Of a stretch of DNA of 64,000 nt, positions 55,686 through 63,467 are shown piece by piece. The notes beneath the pieces are model-generated. The model had not been told where the DNA came from and did not search any database. It saw only the letters and a program-made list of their open reading frames with translations. Each line of letters starts with the position of its first letter. Positions within the stretch are counted from its first letter, which is position 1. This DNA is from Thermomonas sp. (GTDB lineage Bacteria > Pseudomonadota > Gammaproteobacteria > Xanthomonadales > Xanthomonadaceae), in NCBI RefSeq assembly GCF_029945965.1, contig NZ_JAQSDO010000015.1:248001-312000 (forward strand). Direction: 5' to 3'. The position numbers were made by a program, and so were the translations under genes.

Positions 55686-56168
55686 TCAGCCCTTGCCCAT
55701 GCGAACCTTCGCCACGTCGTCTTGGTAATCGTTCTTGGGATCAATGCCGACAAGCATCTTGATGCCAGCCAGCAAGCTTGAGGAGTTCTGCCAGATTTCC
55801 GCCGTGTCCGGGTCGAAGCGCAACAGGCGCAGCTTGGGGTCGTCCTTGCCGGTGTACCAAGCAGCGACGAAGGGATTCCACAGGCGATCGATCACCTTGC
55901 GGTCGTTGTCCTGGCGCAAGCTGCCGCCGACGGTGGCGAAAAGGTCATGGCCCTTGCTGGTGAACAGCAGCAGGCCCTGCTGCGGCTTGCGCGTGGTGGC
56001 TTCGGCAAGATCGTTTTCGCGTGCGGTGAAGAACCACATCGGGCCATTGCCTTCCTCGACCTGGGCCGTCATCGGCTTTGGGTAGACACCGCTGCAGCCC
56101 AGCATAGCGGTGCGTTCCTTGTCCAGGGCCTCCCAAAATTTCGCCTTGAGTTCCTTGTGCGTGGTCAT
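55686..56168 (-). CDS. Pyridoxamine-5'-phosphate-oxidase-like (general stress protein 26) flavoprotein
   Basis: From ATG 56168 or 56174 the product of about 160 residues has the split-barrel pattern: KFWEALDKERTAMLGCSG, PMWFFTARENDLAEATTRKP, GLLLFTSKGHDLFATVGGSL and WNPFVAAWYTGKDDPKLRLL. It likely binds FMN or F420. The role is unknown but this family is often linked to stress. It stands alone. Confidence 0.87.
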   Translation of the reverse strand: MTTHKELKAKFWEALDKERTAMLGCSGVYPKPMTAQVEEGNGPMWFFTARENDLAEATTRKPQQGLLLFTSKGHDLFATVGGSLRQDNDRKVIDRLWNPFVAAWYTGKDDPKLRLLRFDPDTAEIWQNSSSLLAGIKMLVGIDPKNDYQDDVAKVRMGKG

Positions 56169-56236
56169 CGTCATCGTCCGTGCGGGGTGAAGAGTGGTGT
56201 TGTAGCGCATCCGGAGTGAGGGACAGGTCATGTCGC

Positions 56237-57142
56237 CTAGCGAACGTCACTGCGCACCTGTGCGTGGCTGATCAGGGCAAAAATCAGGCTGCCGCCGACC
56301 ACGTTGCCGGCAAGCGTGGGCAGGGCGAAGCGCAATACCGCATCAGCCAGCGAGATCTGGCCGGCAAACACCATGTACATCGCTTCGGCGGAGCCGACGA
56401 CGATATGGGTGAAGCCACCGATCGCGATCAGGTAGGTGCAGAGGATGATGATCAGCAGTCGCGACTGTTCGGTGGCGGCCATCATCCAGACCATCATCGC
56501 GATGATCCAGCCCGCGAGCACGCCTTTGGTGAACATCTCGAAGGGCGTGTTATGCATCAGCTCCCGACCGATGTCGACAAACGACGCCTGCGTGGCGGCA
56601 TCGAACTGATGCAGGTGCAGCAGTCCAAGTGCAAACAGCGTAACCCCGAGCAGATTACCGGCCAGCACCACGCCCCACAGCCGGAACAGGCGGCCGAACT
56701 TGCGCCAGCTGGGTGCGGTCATGACCGGCAAGACCACGGTCAGCGTGTTTTCGGTGAATAGTTGCTGGCGGGCAATGATCACCACGATGAAGCCGAAGGT
56801 ATAGCCGAAGCCTTCGATCAGGAATCCCGCAGGAACATCCTGCACGTAGCGGTGCAGCACGGCCCGTGCCACGAATGAAAAACCCATCGACAAGCCGGCG
56901 GCCAGCGCCGACCAGGCGAGTGCCGCGACTCCGCGCGACAGCTCCTCCTGGCCGCGGCGGCGGATGATCTCGTGCAGCACCGCCGCGCGCGGCGGGCTGC
57001 TGTCCTCCACTGTCTCGTGCTCATGGTCGGACAGGGAGAATCCGCTGCCGGACGCCTCTTCGAGGTTTTTCCGGACCACCGCTTCTTCCTGCTCGTCGGC
57101 CTGCTCTTTCTCGTGCTCGTCGGCCTGCTTATTGCTGTGCAT
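56237..57142 (-). CDS. Formate/nitrite-type channel family protein (YfdC-like)
   Basis: The 301-residue product has a highly charged N-terminus (about 1-50) and six membrane segments of the FNT fold (LAWSALAAGLSMGFSFVARA, AGFLIEGFGYTFGFIVVIIA, GVLAGWIIAMMVWMM, LPTLAGNVVGGSLIF). YfdC-type members differ from FocA and their substrate is unknown. It is followed 38 bases later on the same strand by the APP1 gene in opposite order (upstream), so they may be co-transcribed. Confidence 0.85.
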   Translation of the reverse strand: MHSNKQADEHEKEQADEQEEAVVRKNLEEASGSGFSLSDHEHETVEDSSPPRAAVLHEIIRRRGQEELSRGVAALAWSALAAGLSMGFSFVARAVLHRYVQDVPAGFLIEGFGYTFGFIVVIIARQQLFTENTLTVVLPVMTAPSWRKFGRLFRLWGVVLAGNLLGVTLFALGLLHLHQFDAATQASFVDIGRELMHNTPFEMFTKGVLAGWIIAMMVWMMAATEQSRLLIIILCTYLIAIGGFTHIVVGSAEAMYMVFAGQISLADAVLRFALPTLAGNVVGGSLIFALISHAQVRSDVR

Positions 57143-57179
57143 GCGTGTTTGTCTCCAGCTGGCACATTCTTGTTTGCCT

Positions 57180-58457
57180 TCATTGATTGACTGTCATCGT
57201 GTCCTTGACGTCATCCTTGATCGCATCCAACGAGGCTTCACCTTGGGTGGCGCGCTGCTGGTCGCGCTTGACCTCGTGGGTGATGGCATCAATGGCGTCG
57301 GCGGCGATCAACCCCGCACCCAGTGCATGCTGCGCAATGACCAAGCTGTCGCCTGCCAGCAACATCGGCACCTTTGTACTGCTCAGCTTTTCGACGAAAC
57401 TTTCAACGAAGATATCGCGGGCGGTCTGCGTCTCCAAGTCGACATCGCGGATGTATATCGCGATGACGCGCTCGCCGTATTCATGCGCAATCCGGCTGTA
57501 GACCTCGGCGTCCGCCTGGCCTGAGTCGTCCAGCAATACCCAGCGTAGGGTGGGGTAGCGCTGCAGCAGATGGCGCACGCGCTCGAATTTCTGCCCACCG
57601 CCGGGGCCGAGGATCTCGTGCTCGCGCAACCCGAGACGCCGCAGTGAGATCGGACCGTATGGAATGCCGTTGAGCTCGAGGAAATCATCCAGCAGGTCAT
57701 ACAGGTTCCAGGGTGAATTGGATACGTAGAAGATCGGATTGGCGACCTTGCCCCGCGTACCCAGTTGCAATGCCTGGTAAAGCGCCGCAACCCCGAGCAG
57801 GGGCTTGCGGGTACGGGCGTTGTGCAGGAAGGTCAGTTGCGCGGCGGTTTTCCAGTCAAGGATGCTGCTTTGCAGGACGGTATCGTCGATGTCGGAGATC
57901 ACGCCGAACTGCGCATCGGGGCCGACCTGCAGCACCGGTTGCGGCGTCAACAGGCTGCCATCCGCAAGCGATACGCTGGCGTTTTCCCAGAGCGCATCGC
58001 TTGTTGCGTTATCGGTCTCCAGGCGAACACGATAGAAACCTTCTGCATCGGTCACCGTCTGCGCGCTCACATTGCGGAAACGCGCGTGCAGCGCGATGCC
58101 CGGGGCGTCTTCAGCATCGAAGCGACGGTAGGTATTGAGCAGGTTGTCCCACCAGCCATCATCATCCTGTGGTCCGCCCATGGGGGGGCTGGCCAGCACA
58201 CGGCCGGCAAGCTCGACGCCAGTCGCGGTGATGACATGGCCCAAGGCGATCAGGGCGACGGTCAGCAATGACAGCCATTGCCCCGCGGGCACCACGGCAT
58301 ACGCGTCGCGGCTATGCACGAAGGCATTGAAGATGGCGGTGTCAATCGCGGCAGCGTTGAGCCAGAAGTCGATGTGCTCGGCGGAGCTCGACAAGCGCCA
58401 CAAGGTGATCCGTACCTGCGCCAGGTTTATGAGGCGCGGCAGGATGGCCTCCAGCAA
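57180..58457 (-). CDS. APP1-type phosphatase domain protein fused to a DUF2231-like membrane part
   Basis: The 425-residue open frame has a membrane N-terminal part (about 1-85) and then the APP1/DUF2183 domain: WWDNLLNTYRRF, the catalytic DIDDTV (D189, D191), YVSNSPWNLYDLLDDFLELN and WVLLDDSGQADAEVY. APP1 enzymes are Mg-dependent phosphatases on lipids. The N-terminal part (LINLAQVRITLW, WLNAAAIDTAIFNAFVHSRD) looks like DUF2231. That gene seems to begin at ATG 58592 but is cut by two stops, and the APP1 start has been lost, so this looks like an accidental in-frame fusion. Confidence 0.78.
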   Translation of the reverse strand: MLEAILPRLINLAQVRITLWRLSSSAEHIDFWLNAAAIDTAIFNAFVHSRDAYAVVPAGQWLSLLTVALIALGHVITATGVELAGRVLASPPMGGPQDDDGWWDNLLNTYRRFDAEDAPGIALHARFRNVSAQTVTDAEGFYRVRLETDNATSDALWENASVSLADGSLLTPQPVLQVGPDAQFGVISDIDDTVLQSSILDWKTAAQLTFLHNARTRKPLLGVAALYQALQLGTRGKVANPIFYVSNSPWNLYDLLDDFLELNGIPYGPISLRRLGLREHEILGPGGGQKFERVRHLLQRYPTLRWVLLDDSGQADAEVYSRIAHEYGERVIAIYIRDVDLETQTARDIFVESFVEKLSSTKVPMLLAGDSLVIAQHALGAGLIAADAIDAITHEVKRDQQRATQGEASLDAIKDDVKDTMTVNQ

Positions 58458-58592
58458 GCCAATCGTGATCAGCCAGGCAGCAGCCTTGGTTCACATGATC
58501 TACGTGCTGTTGGTATAGACCACGTCAAACACCAGCGCTGCGACGAAGCAACCGAAGGGAATGGGGTTTAGCACAGCGTAGACGGCATTCAT
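58458..58592 (-). pseudogene. 5' part of a DUF2231-like gene with two stop codons
   Basis: From ATG 58592 the minus strand reads MNAVYAVLNPIPFGCFVAAL and FDVVYTNST, then TAG (58500-58502) and TGA (58491-58493), then TKAAAWLITIGLLEAIL in the same frame into the APP1 reading frame. The stops sit where related proteins have hydrophobic residues, and W to stop is a likely change. Confidence 0.65.
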
Positions 58593-58846
58593 GACAGCGG
58601 AGCGGCATGGGTGTGCCTGGGCGACGGCCTAAGCATGGGTAGGGGAATTCATCGTGCGGGCGGGCGGTAACTTTCGTGCGCCCAGTGTCAGCAGAAAACT
58701 AGCCGGGGTCTTCACCGGCTGTGAGCATAAAAAACACGAATAAAGGGTAAGGTTTGGACTGACCCGGATTCCACGGGCAGGCGTCAGGATTGATTTCCTC
58801 CGTCTCCTTACTGGACTTGTCCGCTTACTTTTTCAGGAGCCATGTT
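58593..58846. other. Intergenic region
   Basis: About 250 bases without a gene. A decayed repeat-like stretch (GGACTGACCCGGATTCC near 58760, ATTTCCTCCGTCTCC near 58792) is present. Confidence 0.5.
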
Positions 58847-59131
58847 ATGAAGACCGCCACCTGGCACGACACCGTTGTGGCCCATAGTGACGACACCGTC
58901 ATAGTTGAGAACAACCATTATTTCCCGGCCGACGCCTTGGTGCGCGAGTACTTCCGCCCCTCCGACCACACCAGCATCTGCCCATGGAAGGGCACCGCGC
59001 ACTACTACGACGTCGTGCTGGGCGATGCCGTCAACGCCAATGCGGCCTGGTACTACCCAGAGCCGAAGCAGGCGGCTGAGCAGATCCGTGGACGGGTGGC
59101 ATTCTGGAAGGGCGTGCAGGTCAGCGCTTAG
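58847..59131 (+). CDS. DUF427-family protein
   Basis: From ATG 58847 (CAGGAGCC upstream) the 94-residue product matches DUF427: VAHSDDTVIVENNHYFPADA, REYFRPSDHTSICPWKGTAH, YYDVVLGDAVNANAAWYYPE. The fold is a compact beta-tent. Role unknown. Confidence 0.93.
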   Translation: MKTATWHDTVVAHSDDTVIVENNHYFPADALVREYFRPSDHTSICPWKGTAHYYDVVLGDAVNANAAWYYPEPKQAAEQIRGRVAFWKGVQVSA

Positions 59132-59276
59132 GTTAGCAGTGAGGTCGGTCGTGGGATTTCCTAAGGCGCCACGAGCCATCAAGTTCGACGCGCCACACGG
59201 TCGCACCGCACGGCAATGACCCCGCGTTCACGAGCTCTGGGTACATATGGGGCTCTTGAGACCTTGAGAGCATTCC

Positions 59277-59960
59277 ATGAACGACACAATCCGCGGCTTC
59301 GGCCTGGCGCTGGTCACGAGCGTTCTCCTGCTGCTCGCCGGCTGCGTCACCCCGGGCGGCTATGGCAGCACCGGCGGCTATGGAAGTAATACCGGCGGCT
59401 ACGGGCAGCCCGCACCGGGCTACCCCTCGCAGCCCAACAGCCAGTTGCAGGGCACCGTAGAGCGCGTCGATCCCGGCTACAACCGAATCTTCATGGTCGT
59501 CGACGACCAACGCTCCGGCCGCGCACAGCGGATGGAAGTGCGCTACGACCAGCGCACCCGCCTGGTCTACCAAGGGCGCGAGCAATCGGTCGAAGGCCTG
59601 GAGCGTGGCGACGTGATCCGCATCGATGCCGTGCAGTCGGGGCTCGAACTCTGGGCACGCTCGATCGAGCTCGTGCGCAATGTCCGTGACGGCGGTAACA
59701 GTGGCGGCTACGGCAACGACCTGCGCGGCTCGGTCGCCCGCGTCGATACGCGGGCGCGCCTGATCCGCCTCGACGGCGCCGGTTATGGCAACGACGTGCA
59801 GGTGGGTTACGACGCCCGCACCACGGTCGAATACCAAGGTCGCAGCTACCGTCCGGAGAACCTGCAGCGCGGCGACATCGTGCGTATACAGGCGCGACAA
59901 GTGGGCAATAACCAATGGCTGGCTGTACGCATCATTGTGGAGCGTTCGGTTGGGCGTTAG
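59277..59960 (+). CDS. Lipoprotein with GGYG linker and two repeated beta domains
   Basis: The 227-residue product has a lipobox (VLLLLAGC, Cys about 22), a GGYG-rich linker and two similar beta domains, each ending RGDVIRID/RGDIVRIQ and starting LQGTVERVD/LRGSVARVD (DUF5666-like). It is a periplasmic-facing lipoprotein of unknown role. Confidence 0.82.
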   Translation: MNDTIRGFGLALVTSVLLLLAGCVTPGGYGSTGGYGSNTGGYGQPAPGYPSQPNSQLQGTVERVDPGYNRIFMVVDDQRSGRAQRMEVRYDQRTRLVYQGREQSVEGLERGDVIRIDAVQSGLELWARSIELVRNVRDGGNSGGYGNDLRGSVARVDTRARLIRLDGAGYGNDVQVGYDARTTVEYQGRSYRPENLQRGDIVRIQARQVGNNQWLAVRIIVERSVGR

Positions 59961-60086
59961 CCCGTGCCTGCGCTAACAAAACGGGATTACCCGCTTGGCG
60001 CGATGCGACAGCCACCCCTGATCTGCATCAATTTCCCGGACAGGCAACCTGCGTAGTCTCGGTCCAAACCCAGCGAGGCATACGTC

Positions 60087-61184
60087 ATGACCATGATGAA
60101 AGCGGCAATTTTCGTGGCCCCAGGCCGCATCGAGCTGGCCGACAAGCGCATCCCCGAGGTCGGTCCCAACGATGCCTTGGTGCGCATCACCACCACCACC
60201 ATCTGCGGTACAGACATCCACATCCTCAAGGGTGAATACCCGGTGGCGAAGGGCCTGACCATCGGCCACGAACCGGTGGGCATTATCGAGAAGCTCGGCA
60301 GTGCGGTCACTGGCTACCGCGAGGGCCAGCGCGTCATCGCTGGCGCCATCTGCCCGAACTTCAATTCCTACGCGGCGCAGGACGGCGTGCCCTCGCAGGA
60401 CGGCAGTTACCTGATCGACAGCGGTCGTTGCGGCTGCCATGGCTACAAGGCCACGGCGGGCTGGCGCTTCGGCAACCTGATCAATGGCACCCAGGCTGAG
60501 TACGTCCTGGTGCCTGACGCGCAGGGCAACCTGGCGCCGATCCCAGACGGCCTGAGCGACGAGCAGGTGCTGATGTGCCCGGACATCATGTCGACCGGGT
60601 TCCGCGGCGCCGAGAACGCCAACATCCGCATCGGCGACGTGGTGGCCGTGTTCGCGCAGGGGCCGATCGGCCTGTGCGCCACCGCCGGGGCGCGGTTGCT
60701 GGGGGCGTCGACCATCATTGCCATCGATGGCAACGCCCATCGCCTCGGCATTGCGAAGGCGATGGGCGCGGACATCACCCTCAACATCCATGAGTGCGAC
60801 GTGGTGGACGAGGTGATGAAGCTCACCGGTGGCCGGGGAGTGGACGCATCAATCGAGGCGCTGGGCACACAGGGTACGTTTGAATCGGCACTGCGCGTAC
60901 TCAAGCCCGGCGGCACGCTGTCGAGCCTGGGCGTGTATTCCACCGACCTGACAATCCCGCTGTCTGCGTTCGCCGCCGGCCTGGGCGACCACCGCATCAA
61001 CACGGCGCTGTGCCCGGGCGGAAAGGAACGCATGCGACGGCTCATGGACGTCGTGGCCTCGGGCCGCGCGGACTTCGGCGCATTGGTCACCCACCATTTC
61101 AAGCTCGACGACATCGTGGCCGCGTATGAGCTGTTCGGCCATCAGCGCGATGGCGTGCTGAAAGTAGCGATCAAGCCAGGCTGA
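60087..61184 (+). CDS. Zinc-dependent alcohol dehydrogenase (TADH/secondary-ADH-like)
   Basis: The 365-residue product has the Zn-ADH layout: TICGTDIHILKGEYPVAKG (catalytic Cys), TIGHEPVGIIEKLG (His, Glu), the Rossmann AQGPIGLCATAGARLLG, and MCPDIMSTGFRGAENANI. The structural zinc cysteines are largely absent, as in Thermoanaerobacter-type secondary alcohol dehydrogenases. It oxidises alcohols with NAD(P)+. It could also start at the ATG at 60093 or 60096. Confidence 0.9.
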   Translation: MTMMKAAIFVAPGRIELADKRIPEVGPNDALVRITTTTICGTDIHILKGEYPVAKGLTIGHEPVGIIEKLGSAVTGYREGQRVIAGAICPNFNSYAAQDGVPSQDGSYLIDSGRCGCHGYKATAGWRFGNLINGTQAEYVLVPDAQGNLAPIPDGLSDEQVLMCPDIMSTGFRGAENANIRIGDVVAVFAQGPIGLCATAGARLLGASTIIAIDGNAHRLGIAKAMGADITLNIHECDVVDEVMKLTGGRGVDASIEALGTQGTFESALRVLKPGGTLSSLGVYSTDLTIPLSAFAAGLGDHRINTALCPGGKERMRRLMDVVASGRADFGALVTHHFKLDDIVAAYELFGHQRDGVLKVAIKPG

Positions 61185-61242
61185 GCGCAGCATGGTCTAG
61201 AGTGTCCCAGGCACCAATTTTTCCAGACGACTCGAGGTCTCC

Positions 61243-61953
61243 ATGAAGCCCGCATACATCCCCGTTCTGCTTGGCATCATCGCGTTCCTGCTGCTGCTGG
61301 TATCAGGCCCGGGTACGCGCCTGGACCTGTGGGAATTCCGTACCGGCTTCCAACTGCTGAAGTGGGCGGCATACACCGGGTTGGCTGCATCTGGATTGGC
61401 GCTGGTGATGCTGTTGTTGCCCCGCATCCGTCGCCGTGGATTGGCCGGCCTGGTGGTGGCGCTGGTGCTGGGACTGGGTGTGGCGTTCGTGCCGTGGAGC
61501 GGGATGCAACGGGCCCGCTCGGTGCCGCCGATCCATGACATCAGCACCGACACCAAACGCCCACCCGAATTCGTCGCGATATTGCCGCTGCGCGCCGATG
61601 CGCCGAATTCGGCCGAGTACGGCGGACCGGAGCTAGCGGCGGCGCAAATTGCTGCGTACCCCGACCTGCAAACGCATCAGATGGACGCTGCACCTGCACA
61701 GGCGTTCGAGCGTGCGCAACAGGCCGCGCGCGGGCTTGGTTGGGAGATCGTATCGATTGATCGAACTGCCGGACGCATCGAGGCCACGGACACCACGTTC
61801 TGGTTCGGTTTCAAGGACGACGTGGTGATCCGGATCGAGCCCGATGCTGCCGGTAGCCGGGTCGACGTGCGTTCGGTATCCCGTGTCGGTATGAGCGACG
61901 TGGGCGCCAACGCCGCGCGTATCCGCAAGTTCCTGCGGACGCTGGGCGCGTAA
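61243..61953 (+). CDS. DUF1499-family membrane protein
   Basis: The 236-residue product has three membrane segments (IPVLLGIIAFLLLLVSG, AYTGLAASGLALVMLLLP, LVVALVLGLGVAFV) and a C-terminal DUF1499 domain (PDLQTHQMDAAPAQAFERAQ, IEATDTTFWFGFKDDVVIRI, RVDVRSVSRVGMSDVGANAA). Function unknown. It is followed eight bases later by the GST gene, probably one operon. Confidence 0.9.
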   Translation: MKPAYIPVLLGIIAFLLLLVSGPGTRLDLWEFRTGFQLLKWAAYTGLAASGLALVMLLLPRIRRRGLAGLVVALVLGLGVAFVPWSGMQRARSVPPIHDISTDTKRPPEFVAILPLRADAPNSAEYGGPELAAAQIAAYPDLQTHQMDAAPAQAFERAQQAARGLGWEIVSIDRTAGRIEATDTTFWFGFKDDVVIRIEPDAAGSRVDVRSVSRVGMSDVGANAARIRKFLRTLGA

Positions 61954-61961
61954 ACGCAAAC

Positions 61962-62603
61962 ATGTTAATCCTCCACTCTTTTTGGTTGTCGCTTGCTACC
62001 TACCGCGTGCGCATTGCCCTTCATTTGAAGGGTGTCGCGTTCGAAGAACGTGCCCATGACCTGAGCAAGGGCGAGCATGACTTGCCAGAGTTCCGGAAGC
62101 TTAATCCGGCCGGTGCGGTGCCAGCCCTGGAAGGCGGTACGCGCCAGCCGCTCACACAAAGCCTGGCCATCCTGGAATGGCTGGATGAAACCTACCCGAC
62201 ACTGCCGCTTCTGCCTTCCGATGCAGAAGGGCGCGCCAAGGTGCGTTCTCTTTTTTTGCTGACAGCCGCGGACACGCATCCTCTGGTGGTGCCACGCGTC
62301 CAGGCCAGACTGGTCACGCAATTCGGATCGGATGAGACAGCAGGGCGGGCCTGGTCTGCGCACTGGTTTCGCGAGGGTCTTGTCGCTTACGAAGCACAAC
62401 TTGCGCCTGGCGCCACGCGCAGCCACGGCGACGCGCTGAGCATCGCCGACTTGGCACTTGCCAGCCATCTTGTTGGTGTCGCGCGTTTTGGCGTTGATCT
62501 TGTGGAGTTTCCACGCACCGCCGCTGTAGGCGAGAGTCTGTTTGCGATACCCGAGTTCGCGGCTGCCCACCCGCGCTTTCAATTGGGCGCACCGGGTATA
62601 TAA
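61962..62603 (+). CDS. maiA: Zeta-class glutathione S-transferase / maleylacetoacetate isomerase
   Basis: The 213-residue product has the zeta GST pattern: SLATYRVRIALHLKGVAFEE, KLNPAGAVPALEGG, LTQSLAILEWLDETYP in the thioredoxin-like half, then a helical half with SIADLALASH and EFPRTAAVGESLFAIPEF. The expected active-site SSCS is SLAT here, so the catalytic serine may be lost or replaced. Maleylacetoacetate isomerases act late in tyrosine breakdown using glutathione. It overlaps the GGGGTCAGGGTCGAC repeat region only after its stop. Confidence 0.85.
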   Translation: MLILHSFWLSLATYRVRIALHLKGVAFEERAHDLSKGEHDLPEFRKLNPAGAVPALEGGTRQPLTQSLAILEWLDETYPTLPLLPSDAEGRAKVRSLFLLTAADTHPLVVPRVQARLVTQFGSDETAGRAWSAHWFREGLVAYEAQLAPGATRSHGDALSIADLALASHLVGVARFGVDLVEFPRTAAVGESLFAIPEFAAAHPRFQLGAPGI

Positions 62604-62610
62604 AAACTAA

Positions 62611-62694
62611 AATAAGGGGTCAGGGTCGACTTTTATTGCCAGGCAACCTCGGCCTCGAAACACGCTGGAAAAGTCGACCCTGCCCCCTGACTTG
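62611..62694. repeat. Palindrome of GGGTCGAC sub-type
   Basis: Arms AAGGGGTCAGGGTCGACTTT and GAAAAGTCGACCCTGCCCC enclose about 40 bases. It differs from the AGAGTCGAC copies by AG to GG. Confidence 0.85.
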
Positions 62695-62788
62695 GTTCAG
62701 CTCCGCGCTTGGCGTGGTTTGACACCCATTGCCACTCGGAGGACATTGGCTCAACTACGAAAGCAGTCAAAAGGGCTACCCGAACAGG

Positions 62789-63376
62789 ATGTATCCGATG
62801 AAGACTTTCCAACGATCGCTTGCACTTGGCGCGCTGATCATTGCCACTGGCATGGCAGCCGCTGGATCAGGCTCGCTCAGCGAATTCATACCGAAGGTGC
62901 TGCCGGTGCTGGTGCAGGTGGACTCGCATGGCAAGGTCACCAGTGCGTCGCCAGCAACGGAACTTCCACCCAAGCTCAGGCGACTGCTTCGCGCGAACCT
63001 GGACGAGATGATTACCGCGCCGGCAATCGACAAGAAGGGACACCCGACGTCCAGCCAGTTCGTCATGAATCTGGCGCTGCACGCGTCGCCGCGCCCTGAT
63101 GGCGACTACGATGTGAAGTTTGCCTATGTGTCGACAGCGCCCGTACCGCCCGGCTCATGGTATTGGGTCCACACGGACGGTCGCCAACTTGCACTCGCCA
63201 GTCAGAACTCCAGGAGTCGCCGGGAGTACATCCCCGATCGCCATGACCAGCCTGACTCATGGCGCGGTTATGAACGACCGTCGATGCCCAATATAAGCAA
63301 TATGGACCGCCCTGCGCACACGGCTTCGTCGACCCCTGCACCCGCTGCAGTACCCGATCCCGGAAGAGGCCATTGA
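62789..63376 (+). CDS. Exported hypothetical protein
   Basis: From ATG 62789 or 62798 the product of about 195 residues has a signal peptide (SLALGALIIATGMAAAGS), a TonB-like middle domain with VLVQVDSHGKVTSASPATEL, and a Pro/Ser/Arg-rich tail. The family is not recognised; the pattern resembles TonB C-terminal or periplasmic binding partners. A terminator follows at 63385. Confidence 0.65.
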   Translation: MYPMKTFQRSLALGALIIATGMAAAGSGSLSEFIPKVLPVLVQVDSHGKVTSASPATELPPKLRRLLRANLDEMITAPAIDKKGHPTSSQFVMNLALHASPRPDGDYDVKFAYVSTAPVPPGSWYWVHTDGRQLALASQNSRSRREYIPDRHDQPDSWRGYERPSMPNISNMDRPAHTASSTPAPAAVPDPGRGH

Positions 63377-63384
63377 GCAAGCGA

Positions 63385-63410
63385 AAAGCCCGCCGATTGG
63401 CGGGCTTTTC
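63385..63410. terminator. Bidirectional terminator
   Basis: AAAAGCCCGCC and GGCGGGCTTTT around GATT, so both strands have a T-run. It serves the exported protein gene and perhaps the membrane gene from the other side. Confidence 0.92.
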
Positions 63411-63437
63411 GTATCGGCGAAACTCTCGTGGTCGTTG

Positions 63438-63466
63438 CATGAAAAAAAGTGTCAGGGACAATCCCT
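63438..63466. repeat. Half repeat, GGGACAAT type
   Basis: AAAAAAAGTGTCAGGGACAAT, then CCCTGCTACCC. It is at the 3' end of the membrane gene, just after its stop. Confidence 0.7.
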
Positions 63467-63467
63467 G

